This document shows, one piece after another, positions 35,882 through 45,673 of a stretch of 64,000 bases of DNA. The DNA comes from Algiphilus aromaticivorans DG1253 (GTDB lineage: Bacteria; Pseudomonadota; Gammaproteobacteria; Nevskiales; Nevskiaceae), in the NCBI RefSeq assembly GCF_000733765.1, contig NZ_JPOG01000001.1:2666001-2730000 (forward strand). The letters run 5' to 3'. Numbering within the stretch: the stretch's first letter is position 1; the number at the start of each line of letters is the position of its first letter. The notes beneath the pieces were generated by a model. The model searched no databases, was not told where the DNA came from, and worked only from the letters and a program-made list of their open reading frames with translations. The translations under genes were made by a program, and so were the position numbers.

Positions 35882-36681
35882 GCCGGAGCACTGTCGCGCG
35901 CGGCGTCGCCGACCTCGCTGACGGCCAGCGTCACCATCTTCAGCATGGCCGCATGCAGCGGCGTCTTGTCGAGATAGCGGATCACCCCCGGCAGCGCCAG
36001 ATAACTGCTACCGATACCGATGAAAGCATCGAGGTCCGCCGAGAAACGACTGGCGGCGCCGCGCACGGCGTTGCTGTGCACGACCCGGCCGCTGGCCACA
36101 TCCAGCACGCGCAGATCCATCGTCAGCGAGGAGCTGCCGCGGCGCAGCCAGATGATGGTGAAGCTGTCGTTGCCCACCGGGATCGGCACCGGTAGCGCAC
36201 CGCCACCCGCCGGCTCGAAGCTGCTGATGGCCGCGACCAAGACCAGGTCGGCGCCTTCCAGCGAATTCTCCAGGCTGACCGTCTCACCCTGCTCGGCGCG
36301 CATGATGCGCTCGCGCGCCAACTCATCCAGCTCGTCGCGCTCGAGCAAAGTGAAGGCCTCGGTGTTGAGCAGCCCCGTCACCAGCAGATCGCGCGCGCCG
36401 GCGAGGAAATCCTCAGCGCTGGCGTTGTGGTCGCCAGTGGCCAGCCCGGCCTCCAGCGCCGAGAACTGGCCGGTGCGGGTGTTGTCGCGCAGCGGCGCCA
36501 CCACGAGGCGCGGCCGTGCCTCCGCCGGCAGTTCGCGCAGCGTGGCAATGGCCTCGCGGCCGCTCTGCGTCAGCTCGATCTTCTGCGTGGCGCAGCCTGC
36601 CGGTAGTACAAGGGCGAGCAGCAGGAGCAGACGCGCCGCGGGGCTAGACCTTGGTCTCGACAATGTGTCGCACGGCCGCAT
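35860..36681 (-). CDS. CsgG/HfaB-type lipoprotein, second of a tandem pair
   Basis: 273 residues if started at the ATG at 36681, which gives MRPCDT followed by a hydrophobic signal and a lipobox LPAGC; a TTG at 36663 is an alternative. The mature part has CsgG-like features: RLVVAPLRDNT, FTLLERDELDELARE, GADLVLVAAISSF and SLTMDLRVLDVASGRVVHS. CsgG relatives form or assist outer-membrane export pores or act as envelope assembly lipoproteins. It overlaps the upstream paralogue by up to 38 nt. Its end overlaps the convergent bioA end by 22 bp. Specific function is unknown. Confidence 0.8.
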   Translation of the reverse strand: MRPCDTLSRPRSSPAARLLLLLALVLPAGCATQKIELTQSGREAIATLRELPAEARPRLVVAPLRDNTRTGQFSALEAGLATGDHNASAEDFLAGARDLLVTGLLNTEAFTLLERDELDELARERIMRAEQGETVSLENSLEGADLVLVAAISSFEPAGGGALPVPIPVGNDSFTIIWLRRGSSSLTMDLRVLDVASGRVVHSNAVRGAASRFSADLDAFIGIGSSYLALPGVIRYLDKTPLHAAMLKMVTLAVSEVGDAARDSAPAQPAVAR

Positions 36682-37306
36682 CGATCGCGTTACGCAGCGC
36701 CGTTTCCATGGGCGTCTTGCTGTAGGTGCCCAACCCGATCGGCAGCTGACCGCGCGCGAAGAAGATGCCGACCTGATTCGAGCGCGAGGTCGCCTCAACC
36801 GTGGTGGCATTGACGACGCGGCCGGTCTCGACGTCGATGATGCGCAGATTCATCGTGATACAGGCCTTGCCGGTGCCGCCGAAGAGCAGCGAGAAGCCGG
36901 AGCAGTCGGGCTCGAAGGCGACCACCGCGCCGCGGATGAGCAGCTCGGCGCCCTCGAACTGGCCGACCTCGGCCGCCGTATCGGCGCGGAACTCGGCGCC
37001 CGACTGCAGCGCCTGCTCCTCGCGCACCTCGTCGAGCCGCGCGCGCTCGAGCACGATGAAACGCCCGCTGTTGAAGAGCGCGTCGGTCAGGAAATCCGAC
37101 AGCGCCAGGCCGACGTCGGGGCCGGCGCGCATGTCGAAGCGGCTGACCGCGATGCGGCGCTGCTCGCCTTCGATCGGCTGCTGCTGCGCCTGCGAGATCG
37201 TCGGGGCCGTGCCCGAGGAACTGACCACCTGCGCCGAGGAACCCGCACAGCCGGCGAGCAGCGCCACGAGCAGGGAAACCGCCAGAAGATGCATCCGCTT
37301 GACCAT
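36644..37306 (-). CDS. CsgG/HfaB-type lipoprotein, first of a tandem pair
   Basis: 220 residues from the ATG at 37306; an ATG at 37321 is also possible. Signal peptide with lipobox LLAGC. The mature part reads RRIAVSRFDM, FIVLERARLDEVREEQ, GAELLIRGAVVAFEP and CITMNLRIIDVETGRVVNATTVEA, the CsgG plan, and ends KTPMETALRNAIDAAVRHIVE. It is a diverged paralogue of the next gene (shared ...LLERxxLDE..., ...LRxxDVxxGRVV..., ...KTP...A). No curli genes are in the window, so curli export is not implied. Divergent from rsmE across 108 bp. Confidence 0.82.
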   Translation of the reverse strand: MVKRMHLLAVSLLVALLAGCAGSSAQVVSSSGTAPTISQAQQQPIEGEQRRIAVSRFDMRAGPDVGLALSDFLTDALFNSGRFIVLERARLDEVREEQALQSGAEFRADTAAEVGQFEGAELLIRGAVVAFEPDCSGFSLLFGGTGKACITMNLRIIDVETGRVVNATTVEATSRSNQVGIFFARGQLPIGLGTYSKTPMETALRNAIDAAVRHIVETKV

Positions 37307-37414
37307 GATCCTTCGCTCCATCGTGCGCTCGGCGCCCCAGCTTGGACGCTCTCTACTAATACGTACTTTGACTGAATCATGGATGAAGGCGCGCAGCCTG
37401 CATAGACTGCGCGC

Positions 37415-38146
37415 ATGCCACGCATCTATATCTCGACAGAGCTGACCGCGAACGCGCGCCTCCGTATCGAGGGCGACGCCTTCAATCACACCGTGCGCGT
37501 CCTGCGCTTGCGTTCCGGCGACGCGCTCACCGTCTTCAACGGCGACGGGCACGAGTACCCCGCGCATATTGAAGTGATCGAGCGCCAACATGCCCTGCTC
37601 GCGCTGAGCGCACCCGAGCAGCCTGAGGTGGAATCACCGCTGGCCACGACGCTGCTGCAGGCTGTGAGCAAGGGCGAACGCATGGACTGGGCGCTGCAGA
37701 AGGCCACCGAACTGGGCGTGACGCGCATCCGGCCGATCATCACCGCGCGCTGCAACGTCAAGCTAGACACCAAGCGCTGGCAGAAGAAGATGGCGCACTG
37801 GCAGGGCGTCATCACGAGCGCCTGCGAGCAATCCGGCCGCCTTCGTCTGCCCGAGTTGCTGCCAGTGGCCGAGTTGCAGGCGGCGCTGGCTGAAGTCGGC
37901 CCAGGCCTGCGTCTGACACTGGATTTCGGCGGCGGCGCCGCCCTACCGCGACAGGCGCCAGAGGACGGCGTCACGCTGCTGGTCGGCCCCGAGGGGGGGC
38001 TGAGCGAGGAGGAGATCGCCAGCGCCCGCGCCGCCGGCTTTCACGGCTGGCGCATCGGCCCGCGCGTGCTGCGCACTGAGACGGCGCCGGTGGCAGCCCT
38101 GGCGTTGCTGCAGCAACGTTACGGCGACCTCGGCGGCACTCAGTAA
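37415..38146 (+). CDS. rsmE: 16S rRNA (uracil-1498-N3)-methyltransferase
   Basis: 243 residues. PUA-like N-terminus with FNHTVRVLRLRSGD, then a SPOUT methyltransferase domain with the SAM-knot motifs LLVGPEGGLSEEEI and RIGPRVLRTETAPVAAL. It methylates U1498 of 16S rRNA in the assembled 30S subunit. Length is normal. Its end overlaps the convergent lipoprotein gene by 7 nt. Confidence 0.95.
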   Translation: MPRIYISTELTANARLRIEGDAFNHTVRVLRLRSGDALTVFNGDGHEYPAHIEVIERQHALLALSAPEQPEVESPLATTLLQAVSKGERMDWALQKATELGVTRIRPIITARCNVKLDTKRWQKKMAHWQGVITSACEQSGRLRLPELLPVAELQAALAEVGPGLRLTLDFGGGAALPRQAPEDGVTLLVGPEGGLSEEEIASARAAGFHGWRIGPRVLRTETAPVAALALLQQRYGDLGGTQ

Positions 38147-39021
38147 CGCTCCAGTTCGCGCCAGAGGAACTCGGCCGCGGCGGCAAGCGCGCTGCTGACG
38201 GTCAGATAGGTCGTGGTGTGACCGCGCCCCTTCATGCGATAGAGTTCGGCGCGCACACCGAATTGATCCAGCTCGGCCAGCATCGCCTCGGCGCCGGCGA
38301 TGGGCCAACGGCCGTCGCGGTCGCCGTGGAAGAAGAAGAAGGGCGGCGCCTCGGCATGCGCGACGAAGACCGGCGACGCCTTTCGCAGCGTCTTCTCGGA
38401 GGTATCGGGCAGCAATCGGCGTACCTCCGGCCGGTCACCAGCCGGCAGCAGATTCAACGCCGCGCCACCAGCCACCACCGCGCGCACGGGCGGCAGCGAG
38501 GCGTCGCGCGGCAGATCCGGCAACGGCCGGCGCGCGCTTTGCGCTAGGCCGAGCATGGCACCGAGATGCCCGCCGGACTCGAAGCCGAGCACAGCCAGCC
38601 GCTCGGTATCCAGCCGATGTGCGGAGGCATTGCTGCGTATCCAGCGCAGCGCAGCGTGAAGATCCTGCAGCTGCTCTGACAGCCCGATGCCATCACCCGC
38701 GCCGCGGTGCTGAATGGCCATCACTGCCAGGCCGCGCTGCGCCAGATACTCGGCGAGAAAGCGCATGTCCTTGGGATGACCGCCTTCCCAGTCTCCACCG
38801 GGAACAGCGAGCACGGTGGGATAGGGCCCCAGGGTGATGGGCGTGTAGAGGTCAGCGTGCAATGGCTGGGCGCCGTCGGCGCCCTCGCGGAAGACCACGC
38901 CCTGCTCGACGCGGAAGCGCGTCTCCGGAAGCGGCGTACGCTCAGCGGGCGCGTTGACGTGCTGGGCGCAGCCCGCGAGCAACGCACCGGCGAGCAGGAG
39001 GACAAGCGTTTGAGGTCGCAT
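38140..39021 (-). CDS. Alpha/beta-hydrolase-fold lipoprotein with altered nucleophile elbow
   Basis: 293 residues from the ATG at 39021. Signal peptide with lipobox LLAGC. The fold is of the BD-FAE/Abhydrolase_3 type: LAVPGGDWEGGHPKDM in the oxyanion region, HRGAGDG, LAVLGFESGGHLGAM at the elbow, FFFHGDRDGRWP and the histidine KGRGHTTT. Relatives usually read GFSAGGH; here the elbow is GFESGGH, so glutamate stands at the nucleophile position and serine is one residue later. It may have lost or changed activity. It is 7 nt downstream of ubiA. Confidence 0.75.
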   Translation of the reverse strand: MRPQTLVLLLAGALLAGCAQHVNAPAERTPLPETRFRVEQGVVFREGADGAQPLHADLYTPITLGPYPTVLAVPGGDWEGGHPKDMRFLAEYLAQRGLAVMAIQHRGAGDGIGLSEQLQDLHAALRWIRSNASAHRLDTERLAVLGFESGGHLGAMLGLAQSARRPLPDLPRDASLPPVRAVVAGGAALNLLPAGDRPEVRRLLPDTSEKTLRKASPVFVAHAEAPPFFFFHGDRDGRWPIAGAEAMLAELDQFGVRAELYRMKGRGHTTTYLTVSSALAAAAEFLWRELERY

Positions 39022-39028
39022 CAAGGAG

Positions 39029-39895
39029 CTAGGCAGAAATGGGCAGCGCATAGTCGGCCACGATGCCCAGCAAGACAAGCAGCCCGAACCAGTGGCTTGC
39101 GAGAAATGCCTGCAGACAGCGCCCCGGATCGCGCTGATGGATCATCCACTGGTGGCGCAGCGCCACAACCATCGCCGCACCCAGGCCGGCCCAGTAGGCG
39201 ATACCGAGGCCGGCACGCAGCCCGACGGCGACGAGCAACCCCAGCAGCAGCAAGCGCAACAGCGCGGTGATCAGGCGGTCGGCGCGACCGAAGAGAATAG
39301 CGCTGGAGCGCACGCCGATCTGCAGATCCTCCTCGCGATCGGCCATGGCGTAGTAGGTGTCGTAGATCAGCGCCCAGACGATGGTGGCTGCCGTGAGCAG
39401 CGCGCACAGCGTCCAGTCCACAGCGCCGGGCACGGCGGTCTGCGCCATCGGCACGCCGAAGGCGAAGGCCACGCCCAGATGCGCTTGCGGCAGATGGTGA
39501 AAGCGCTTGGCGAAGGGATAGCTCGCCGCCACCAGCACCGCCGGCACGGCCAGCAGCACCGTCGGCAGGTTGGTCTGCAGCACCAGCAGGAAGGCAGCCA
39601 GGCAGAGAACCGCGAAGAGCGCCAACGCCTCGCTTACGCTGACGCGACCGGCCGCCAGAGGGCGTGTGGCCGTGCGCGCCACATGGGGATCGATACGCCG
39701 ATCGGCGAAATCATTGATGACGCAGCCCGCGGAGCGCATGAGCACCGTGCCGGCCGCGAAGATGAGCAGGATGTCGAGCGGCGGCACGCCCTCCGCCGCT
39801 GTCCACAACGACCAGCCCACTGGCCACATAAGCAGCCAGATGCCCACCGGCTTGTGCAAGCGTGTGAGCTCGATGTAGGCGCGCAGCTTGTCCAC
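39029..39895 (-). CDS. ubiA: 4-hydroxybenzoate polyprenyltransferase
   Basis: 288 residues with about eight membrane helices. The two prenyl-diphosphate/metal motifs are present: SAGCVINDFADRRID (NDxxDxxxD) and IYDTYYAMADREED (second DxxxD). It attaches the polyprenyl tail to 4-hydroxybenzoate at the inner membrane, an early ubiquinone step. Lies 13 nt after recG; ubiH, ubiI and coq7 are elsewhere in the window. Confidence 0.95.
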   Translation of the reverse strand: MDKLRAYIELTRLHKPVGIWLLMWPVGWSLWTAAEGVPPLDILLIFAAGTVLMRSAGCVINDFADRRIDPHVARTATRPLAAGRVSVSEALALFAVLCLAAFLLVLQTNLPTVLLAVPAVLVAASYPFAKRFHHLPQAHLGVAFAFGVPMAQTAVPGAVDWTLCALLTAATIVWALIYDTYYAMADREEDLQIGVRSSAILFGRADRLITALLRLLLLGLLVAVGLRAGLGIAYWAGLGAAMVVALRHQWMIHQRDPGRCLQAFLASHWFGLLVLLGIVADYALPISA

Positions 39896-39908
39896 TTCCC
39901 CTCCCTTG

Positions 39909-41984
39909 TCAGACCTGCCCGTAGCGTTGCACGTCGCCGACCCAGCGCGCCACGAGGCGCGTCACCGTGTCGGAAGCGTCCGGGGCGTCGAGTAGCTTCT
40001 CGGCAAGCTCGGCCATGGCCGGCAGCTCATCGGCGTCGCGGATGGGGTCGGCGATCTTGAGCCCGACCACGCCGGTCTGACGGCGGCCCAGGAGTTCACC
40101 GGGACCGCGCAGCGCCAGATCCTTCTCCGCTATGACGAAGCCGGAATGCGTACGCCGCATGACGTCCAGACGCTCGGAGGCCGCCTCGCCCAGTGGCGGC
40201 TGATACATCAGCAGGCACTGGCTCTCGGCGTGGCCGCGACCGACACGGCCGCGCAGCTGATGCAGCTGCGACAGACCCAGCCGCTCGGCATTCTCGATGA
40301 CCATGATCGAGGCATTGGGCACGTCGACGCCCACCTCGATGACGGTTGTGGCCACCAGCACATCAATGGCGCCTTCCTTGAATTCGCGCATGACCTGCTG
40401 CTTGTCGGCCGCCGACAACCGGCCGTGCGCCAGCCCGACGCGGGCGCCCGGCAGCGCAGCTTCCAGCAACTCGGCCGTCTCGCCGGCAGCCTGCGCAGCG
40501 AGCTGCTCGGATTCCTCGATCAGCGTACACACCCAGTAGGCTTGACGGCCCGCAGCCACAGCCTCACGCAGCCGGGCGATGACTTCCTCGCGCCGCGTAT
40601 TGGCCACCGCGGCCGTGACCACCGGCGTGCGCCCGGGCGGCAACTCGTCGATGACCGAGACATCCAGATCGGCATAGGCGGTCTGCGCCAGCGTGCGCGG
40701 AATGGGGGTAGCCGTCATGACGAGCTGATGCGGGCGATGGCCTTCCGGCCCCTTGTCGCGCAATGCCAGACGCTGGCGCACACCGAAGCGGTGCTGCTCG
40801 TCGACCACCACCAGCCCGAGCTTGGCGAAACGCGTGTCCTCCTGGAAGACGGCGTGCGTACCCACCGCAACGTCGACGGCACCTTCGACGATGGCATCGC
40901 GACGCGCCGTGCGTTCGGCCTTCTTCAGGCGGCCGGTGAGCAGCGTCACGCGCAGGCCGAGCGGCGCCAGCCATTCTTCGAGAGTGCGCGCGTGCTGCTC
41001 GGCGAGCAACTCCGTGGGCGCCATCAGCGCTGCCTGCCAGCCACCGCGCACGGCCGCCAGCATGGCGGCGGCGGCAACCACGGTCTTGCCCGAGCCTACA
41101 TCGCCCTGCACCAGCCGCAGCATGGGGGATTCCTGCGCCATGTCGGCACCGATCTCATCGATGACGCGCTGCTGCGCACCGGTCATGGCGAAGCCAAGCT
41201 GGCCGCCCAACTCGGCGCGTGCGGCCGTCATTTCCGCAAGCTTTGGGGCGGCGTCAGCGCGCACACGGCGCCGCACCATGCGCAGGCTGATTTGATGCGC
41301 CAGCAATTCCTCTCGAATCAGCCGCTGCTGAGCAGGGTGCGTGCCCGCCTCCAGTGCCGCGGCCGTGTCGGCATCTGGCGGCTGATGCAGCAGCCGCAAC
41401 GCAGCCAGTGTCGTCGGCCCGTCCAGGCCCGGCACGTCTACGGCCAGTACCGGATCGGTCGCCGCCGCTTCAAGCGCCGCCGCCACCAGCCCACGCAGAC
41501 GCGATTGCGTGACCCCGGCGCTCAGCGGATAGACGGGCAGGATGCCGCCTTCGGGGCGCACCGCAGCCAGCTCCGGGAAGAGCCGGTACTCAGGATGCAC
41601 CATCTCCCAGCCGCCCGGTCCCATGCGCGCCGTTCCCCAGACGCGCAGCCCGGCCTCGGGCCGGAAGCCCTGGCCCTGCGCATTGCGGAAATGGAAGAAA
41701 CGCAGCAACAGCGGGGCGCCATCCGCATCGGCGCAGAAGACGCGCAGCTGCCGCCGGGGCGCACTGCGCTGGTCTACCTCCAGCACGCGCAGCGCCAGCT
41801 GCGCGGGCACGTTGTGGCGCAGCGTCGCCACGCGCTGGCAGCGGCTGCGGTCCTCGTAGCGCAGCGGCAAGTGCAGTAGCAGGTCGATGACCCGCTCGAT
41901 GCCCAACCCCGCCAGCTTGGCGGCCAGGGCATCCCCGACGCCGCGTAGCGCCGAGGCCGGCTGCTCCAGCGTCGGGGCGGCCAC
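39909..41984 (-). CDS. recG: ATP-dependent DNA helicase RecG
   Basis: 691 residues. N-terminal wedge (OB) domain with LLLHLPLRYEDR, then helicase lobes with Walker A GDVGSGKTVVAAAA, DEQH box VVVDEQHRFGVRQR, TATPIPRTLA and the C-terminal QLRGRVGRG motif, followed by the TRG-type LRGPGELLGRRQTG. It remodels stalled forks and branched DNA. Follows ridA by 11 nt at the end of the gmk-rpoZ-spoT-ridA-recG run. Confidence 0.97.
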   Translation of the reverse strand: MAAPTLEQPASALRGVGDALAAKLAGLGIERVIDLLLHLPLRYEDRSRCQRVATLRHNVPAQLALRVLEVDQRSAPRRQLRVFCADADGAPLLLRFFHFRNAQGQGFRPEAGLRVWGTARMGPGGWEMVHPEYRLFPELAAVRPEGGILPVYPLSAGVTQSRLRGLVAAALEAAATDPVLAVDVPGLDGPTTLAALRLLHQPPDADTAAALEAGTHPAQQRLIREELLAHQISLRMVRRRVRADAAPKLAEMTAARAELGGQLGFAMTGAQQRVIDEIGADMAQESPMLRLVQGDVGSGKTVVAAAAMLAAVRGGWQAALMAPTELLAEQHARTLEEWLAPLGLRVTLLTGRLKKAERTARRDAIVEGAVDVAVGTHAVFQEDTRFAKLGLVVVDEQHRFGVRQRLALRDKGPEGHRPHQLVMTATPIPRTLAQTAYADLDVSVIDELPPGRTPVVTAAVANTRREEVIARLREAVAAGRQAYWVCTLIEESEQLAAQAAGETAELLEAALPGARVGLAHGRLSAADKQQVMREFKEGAIDVLVATTVIEVGVDVPNASIMVIENAERLGLSQLHQLRGRVGRGHAESQCLLMYQPPLGEAASERLDVMRRTHSGFVIAEKDLALRGPGELLGRRQTGVVGLKIADPIRDADELPAMAELAEKLLDAPDASDTVTRLVARWVGDVQRYGQV

Positions 41985-41995
41985 CGGCAGCGGCT

Positions 41996-42385
41996 TCAGT
42001 CCTCGAGGACGAGAACGCCCTCGGCCTCGAAGCGCGCGCCCTTGGGCAGCGCCGCCACACCGATGGCCGCGCGCGCCGGAAAGGGCTCGTCGAAGATCTC
42101 GGCCATGATCTCGTTGACGGTCCCGAAGTCGCCGAGGTCGGTGAGATAGAGATTGAGCTTGGCGATCTGCGCGGCGCTGCCGCCGGCGGCATCGACCACG
42201 GCGAGCAGGTTGGCGAAGACGCGCCGGATCTCGTGCTCGATACTGGCGTTGTCCAGCGTCATCGTCGCCGGGTCGAGCGGGATCTGGCCCGAGAGATAGA
42301 CCGTCGAACCTACGCGCACCGCCTGCGAATAGGGGCCGATCGCCTGCGGGGCATTGTCGGTGTGGATGACCTTGCGCGCGGCCAT
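41996..42385 (-). CDS. ridA: RidA-family enamine/imine deaminase
   Basis: 129 residues from the ATG at 42385. RidA signatures: [22 protein letters not shown], and the C-terminal block with the key arginine, [21 protein letters not shown]. It hydrolyses reactive enamines made by PLP enzymes. It sits between spoT (49 nt) and recG (11 nt), the slot held by trmH in E. coli; spoT-ridA neighbours are common in other gammaproteobacteria. Confidence 0.92.
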   Translation of the reverse strand: MAARKVIHTDNAPQAIGPYSQAVRVGSTVYLSGQIPLDPATMTLDNASIEHEIRRVFANLLAVVDAAGGSAAQIAKLNLYLTDLGDFGTVNEIMAEIFDEPFPARAAIGVAALPKGARFEAEGVLVLED

Positions 42386-42434
42386 GGCTGCTCCCTGCAT
42401 GAATGAAGGCCGCGAATATAGCGCGGCCGTGGCT

Positions 42435-44615
42435 TCAGAGCCGATGCGCGCGCGCCACCACCGCGAGCCGGCGAATGCGGCGCAGAATACGCGCCAGATG
42501 CGTGCGATTGCGCGCGCTGATCACGAAGCGGATATCCGCCGATTCGTCATCGTGCCGCTCCTTCATCTCGACATTCTCGATGCTGGACTCGGCGTGGGCG
42601 ATCTCGGCGGCAATAGCCGCCAGCGCGCCGCGCTCGTTGAGCGCCTTGACGCGAAGCTCCGCGGAGAAATGGCCCTCGACCTCCTCCGACCATGCCAGCG
42701 GAATCCAGTCCTGCGGCGCACTGCGGATTCCACTCGCGGACTGCTTGCAGACCGCGCGGTGGATGATCAAGCCGCGACCGGCGCTAACGTGACCGCGGAT
42801 TTCGTCGCCCGGTAGTGGATGACAGCACTTGCCGTAGTCGAGCACCAGACCCTCGGTGCCCTCCACGGCCAGCGCCGGGCCGTCGCCTGCGGTGCGGCCG
42901 GATTCCGACTCGGGCAGGAAGTGCCGCGCCACCAGCGGCGCCAGCCGCCGGCCCAGGCCGATATCGGCGTAGAGCGCTTCCAGATCGTCGAGCTTGTAGA
43001 GCGCCAACACGCGCTCGACGGCCTCGCCACGCAGCGAACTGGTGGACAGATCGAGACCGCGCAGCGCGCGCTCGAGCAGTCGGCGGCCGAGGCGGATGGC
43101 CTCGTCCTCGCGCAGATTGCGCAGGTAGTGGCGAATCGAGGAGCGCGCCTTGGCGGTCTTGACGAAGTTCAGCCAGGCGGCATTGGGCTGGGCGTGGCGA
43201 GCGGTGATGATCTCCACCGTCTGGCCATTCTGCAGCGTCGCCGACAACGGCTCGAGTTGACCGTCGATGCGCGCCGCCACGCAGCGGTCGCCGAGTTCGG
43301 AATGCACGGCATAGGCGAAATCCACCGCCGTCGCGCCTCTGGGCATGCGCAGGATGGTGCCCTTGGGCGTGAAGACGTAGACCTCGTCCGGGAAGAGGTC
43401 GATCTTGACCGTCTCGAAGAAATCCACCGCCGCGGCCGAGTCCTGCAGCTCGAAGAGCGAGGACAGCCACTCGCGAGCGCGTGCTTCGGGCGCCGCGTGC
43501 TGCGTTCCGCTGGCGCCAAGCTTGTACTGCCAATGCGCGGCGATGCCGCTCTCGGCGATGTGGTGCATCTCGCGCGTGCGGATCTGCACCTCGATCTTGC
43601 GTCCGTTCGGCCCCATGCAGGTGGTATGCAGGCTCTGGTAGCCGTTGGTCTTGGGGTTGGCGATGTAGTCGTTGAACAACTCCGAAATCGGGCGATAGAT
43701 GTGATGCACCATGCCCAGCGCGCGATAGCACTCATCAACCTTGGAGACGACGATGCGGAAGCCCAGCACATCCATCACCGCCGGCAGACGCAGCTTCTTG
43801 CGCCGCATCTTTTCGTAGATGCTGTAGAGATTCTTCTGACGCCCGACCACCGTGGCACCGATACCCTCCTCACGCAGCGCGCGCGACAGGCGCGACTCGA
43901 TCTCGGTAATGGTCTTGCGCGCGTTGCCGATCTGCTGACGCACCGCGCGCTCAATGGCGCGGTAGCGCTGCGGATAGAGATTGGCGAAGGCCAGATCCTC
44001 CAGCTCGACACGTAGGAAGTGAATGCCCAGCCGATGCGCCATCGGCGCATAGACCTCCAGCGTTTCCTTGGCCTTGGCGCGGCGCTTGGAGGGCTCCATC
44101 ACGCCCAGGGTGCGCATGTTGTGCAGGCGGTCAGCCAGTTTGATGAGGATCACGCGCAGATCCTTGGTCATAGCCAGCAGCAGCTTGCGCACCGACTCGG
44201 CCTGCGCCTGCGCACGCGACACGCCCTCGGCGCGGTCGAATTTGGAAACGCCGTCGACCAGCGCAGCGACGTCGTCACCGAAGTCGGTGGCAATCTCCTC
44301 TCTGGTGATCGCCGTGTCCTCGATCACGTCGTGCAGGATCGCCGCAATGATCGTGACGTGATCGAGCCGCATCTCGGCGAGAATGCGGGCCACCGCCAAC
44401 GGGTGGTAGATGTAGGGTTCGCCGCTGGTGCGCGTCTGCCCCGAATGCAGCTGCTGACCGAGCGCGTGCGCGCGGCGCACCTCGTCGATCTGCTCGTTGG
44501 TGAGATAGGCCTCCAGCACGCGCGCCAGCGCGTCGATGCCGAAGGTGCGCGCAACGCGCTGCGCGCGCAGCGCGTTGCCGATGCGACCGATTACGGGGAG
44601 CTGCTGGCGGGTCAT
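42435..44615 (-). CDS. spoT: Bifunctional (p)ppGpp synthetase/hydrolase
   Basis: 726 residues. HD hydrolase near 65-180 ([32 protein letters not shown]), synthetase near 250-365 ([33 protein letters not shown]), TGS near 405-465 ([12 protein letters not shown]) and a C-terminal ACT domain (650-726). The HD residues are intact, so it should both make and break the alarmone. It follows rpoZ on the same strand. Confidence 0.96.
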   Translation of the reverse strand: MTRQQLPVIGRIGNALRAQRVARTFGIDALARVLEAYLTNEQIDEVRRAHALGQQLHSGQTRTSGEPYIYHPLAVARILAEMRLDHVTIIAAILHDVIEDTAITREEIATDFGDDVAALVDGVSKFDRAEGVSRAQAQAESVRKLLLAMTKDLRVILIKLADRLHNMRTLGVMEPSKRRAKAKETLEVYAPMAHRLGIHFLRVELEDLAFANLYPQRYRAIERAVRQQIGNARKTITEIESRLSRALREEGIGATVVGRQKNLYSIYEKMRRKKLRLPAVMDVLGFRIVVSKVDECYRALGMVHHIYRPISELFNDYIANPKTNGYQSLHTTCMGPNGRKIEVQIRTREMHHIAESGIAAHWQYKLGASGTQHAAPEARAREWLSSLFELQDSAAAVDFFETVKIDLFPDEVYVFTPKGTILRMPRGATAVDFAYAVHSELGDRCVAARIDGQLEPLSATLQNGQTVEIITARHAQPNAAWLNFVKTAKARSSIRHYLRNLREDEAIRLGRRLLERALRGLDLSTSSLRGEAVERVLALYKLDDLEALYADIGLGRRLAPLVARHFLPESESGRTAGDGPALAVEGTEGLVLDYGKCCHPLPGDEIRGHVSAGRGLIIHRAVCKQSASGIRSAPQDWIPLAWSEEVEGHFSAELRVKALNERGALAAIAAEIAHAESSIENVEMKERHDDESADIRFVISARNRTHLARILRRIRRLAVVARAHRL

Positions 44616-44722
44616 GGGCCCAGTATAGGGGCCGCAGAGGCAGGCACGATAACAGCGCCGCGGTCAGCGCGGCGCGTCGGGATTGAATGCGCGGCGCGCC
44701 ATATCACGCCACGCCGGCCGAA

Positions 44723-44992
44723 TCAGATGTCGAGGGCGTCCAGCGGGTCCAGCGCCTCAAGCTCGACCTTCGGCGCGGAAACGGCGGGCAGATCCTGCTC
44801 CTCAAGCACGGCGTCATCGACGTGGCCCTCGGCAATCTCGCGCAGAGCGACAACGGTGGACTTGTCGTTGCCCCAGGTGAGATGCGCCTCGGCGCCGCGC
44901 GTAAGCTGGCGCGCGCGCTTGGCGGCGACCAGGGTCAGATCGAACTGGTTATGGATCTGCTCGCGGCAGTCTTCAACGGTGACACGTGCCAT
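44723..44992 (-). CDS. rpoZ: RNA polymerase omega subunit
   Basis: 89 residues. Starts [19 protein letters not shown] followed by VAAKRARQL, the omega signature that packs against the beta-prime subunit. The acidic C-terminus is common. It sits between gmk (30 nt upstream) and spoT. Confidence 0.96.
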   Translation of the reverse strand: MARVTVEDCREQIHNQFDLTLVAAKRARQLTRGAEAHLTWGNDKSTVVALREIAEGHVDDAVLEEQDLPAVSAPKVELEALDPLDALDI

Positions 44993-45022
44993 GTTTAGCT
45001 TCCTCGACGGGGACCGCGCAGT

Positions 45023-45673
45023 CTAACTGCCACCGCCGTCGTTGGCCAGCAATTCGGCGATGCGCGCGCCTTCGCCGCGCCGCATGATGGCATTGCGGCA
45101 GCGCGCGGCGCGCACGATTGCGGCGAAGTCCGCGCGCGCGACCTCCAGATCGTCGTTGATCAACAGGTAGTCGTACTCGTCGCAGTGCGCCATCTCGTCC
45201 GCGGCCTGCGCCATGCGCCGGGCGATCACCTCGTCGCTGTCCTGGGCGCGCTCGCGCAGCCGTTGCTCCAGCGCCTGCCGCGACGGCGGCAGGATGAAGA
45301 TGCCGACAGCTTCCGGCATGGCCAACCGGACCTGGCGCGCGCCCTGCCAGTCGATGTCCAGGATGACGTCGCGGCCAGCGTCCAGCTCCGCCTGCGTGGC
45401 GGCCCGACCGGTGCCGTAGCGCCGGCCGAACACCTCGGCATGCTCCAGGAACTCGTGCGCTTCGACCATCTCCTGGAAGCGAGATTCGCTGACGAAGTGA
45501 TAGTGCACACCGTCGACTTCGCCGGGCCGCGGGTCGCGCGTGGTATAGGACACGGACAGCGACGCCGGCCGGTCGCTGTCGCGTGCAGCCTCAACGTAGG
45601 CGCGCGTCAGCGTGCTCTTGCCGCCACCGCTTGGTGCCGAGACGATGAGCAGAACGCCGAGCTTGCTACTCAA
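45023..45673 (-). CDS. gmk: Guanylate kinase
   Basis: 216 residues. P-loop SAPSGGGKSTL, GMP-binding SVSYTTRDPRPGEVDGVHYHF, and the DIDWQGARQV core. Converts GMP to GDP. The start is a TTG within the last codons of yicC (8-nt overlap); no better start lies before the P-loop. Confidence 0.96.
   Translation of the reverse strand: MSSKLGVLLIVSAPSGGGKSTLTRAYVEAARDSDRPASLSVSYTTRDPRPGEVDGVHYHFVSESRFQEMVEAHEFLEHAEVFGRRYGTGRAATQAELDAGRDVILDIDWQGARQVRLAMPEAVGIFILPPSRQALEQRLRERAQDSDEVIARRMAQAADEMAHCDEYDYLLINDDLEVARADFAAIVRAARCRNAIMRRGEGARIAELLANDGGGS

Noticed and set aside
36644-37306. Calling the CsgG-like gene csgG of a curli system
   Set aside because: No csgA, csgB, csgE or csgF nearby, and there are two diverged tandem copies; the family is broad.
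37368-37408. TTGACT...TAGACT as a promoter for rsmE
   Set aside because: The spacer is 29 bp, far too long for a sigma-70 promoter.
40146-41879. 577-codon plus-strand frame across recG
   Set aside because: Antisense shadow of recG, with no recognisable domain.
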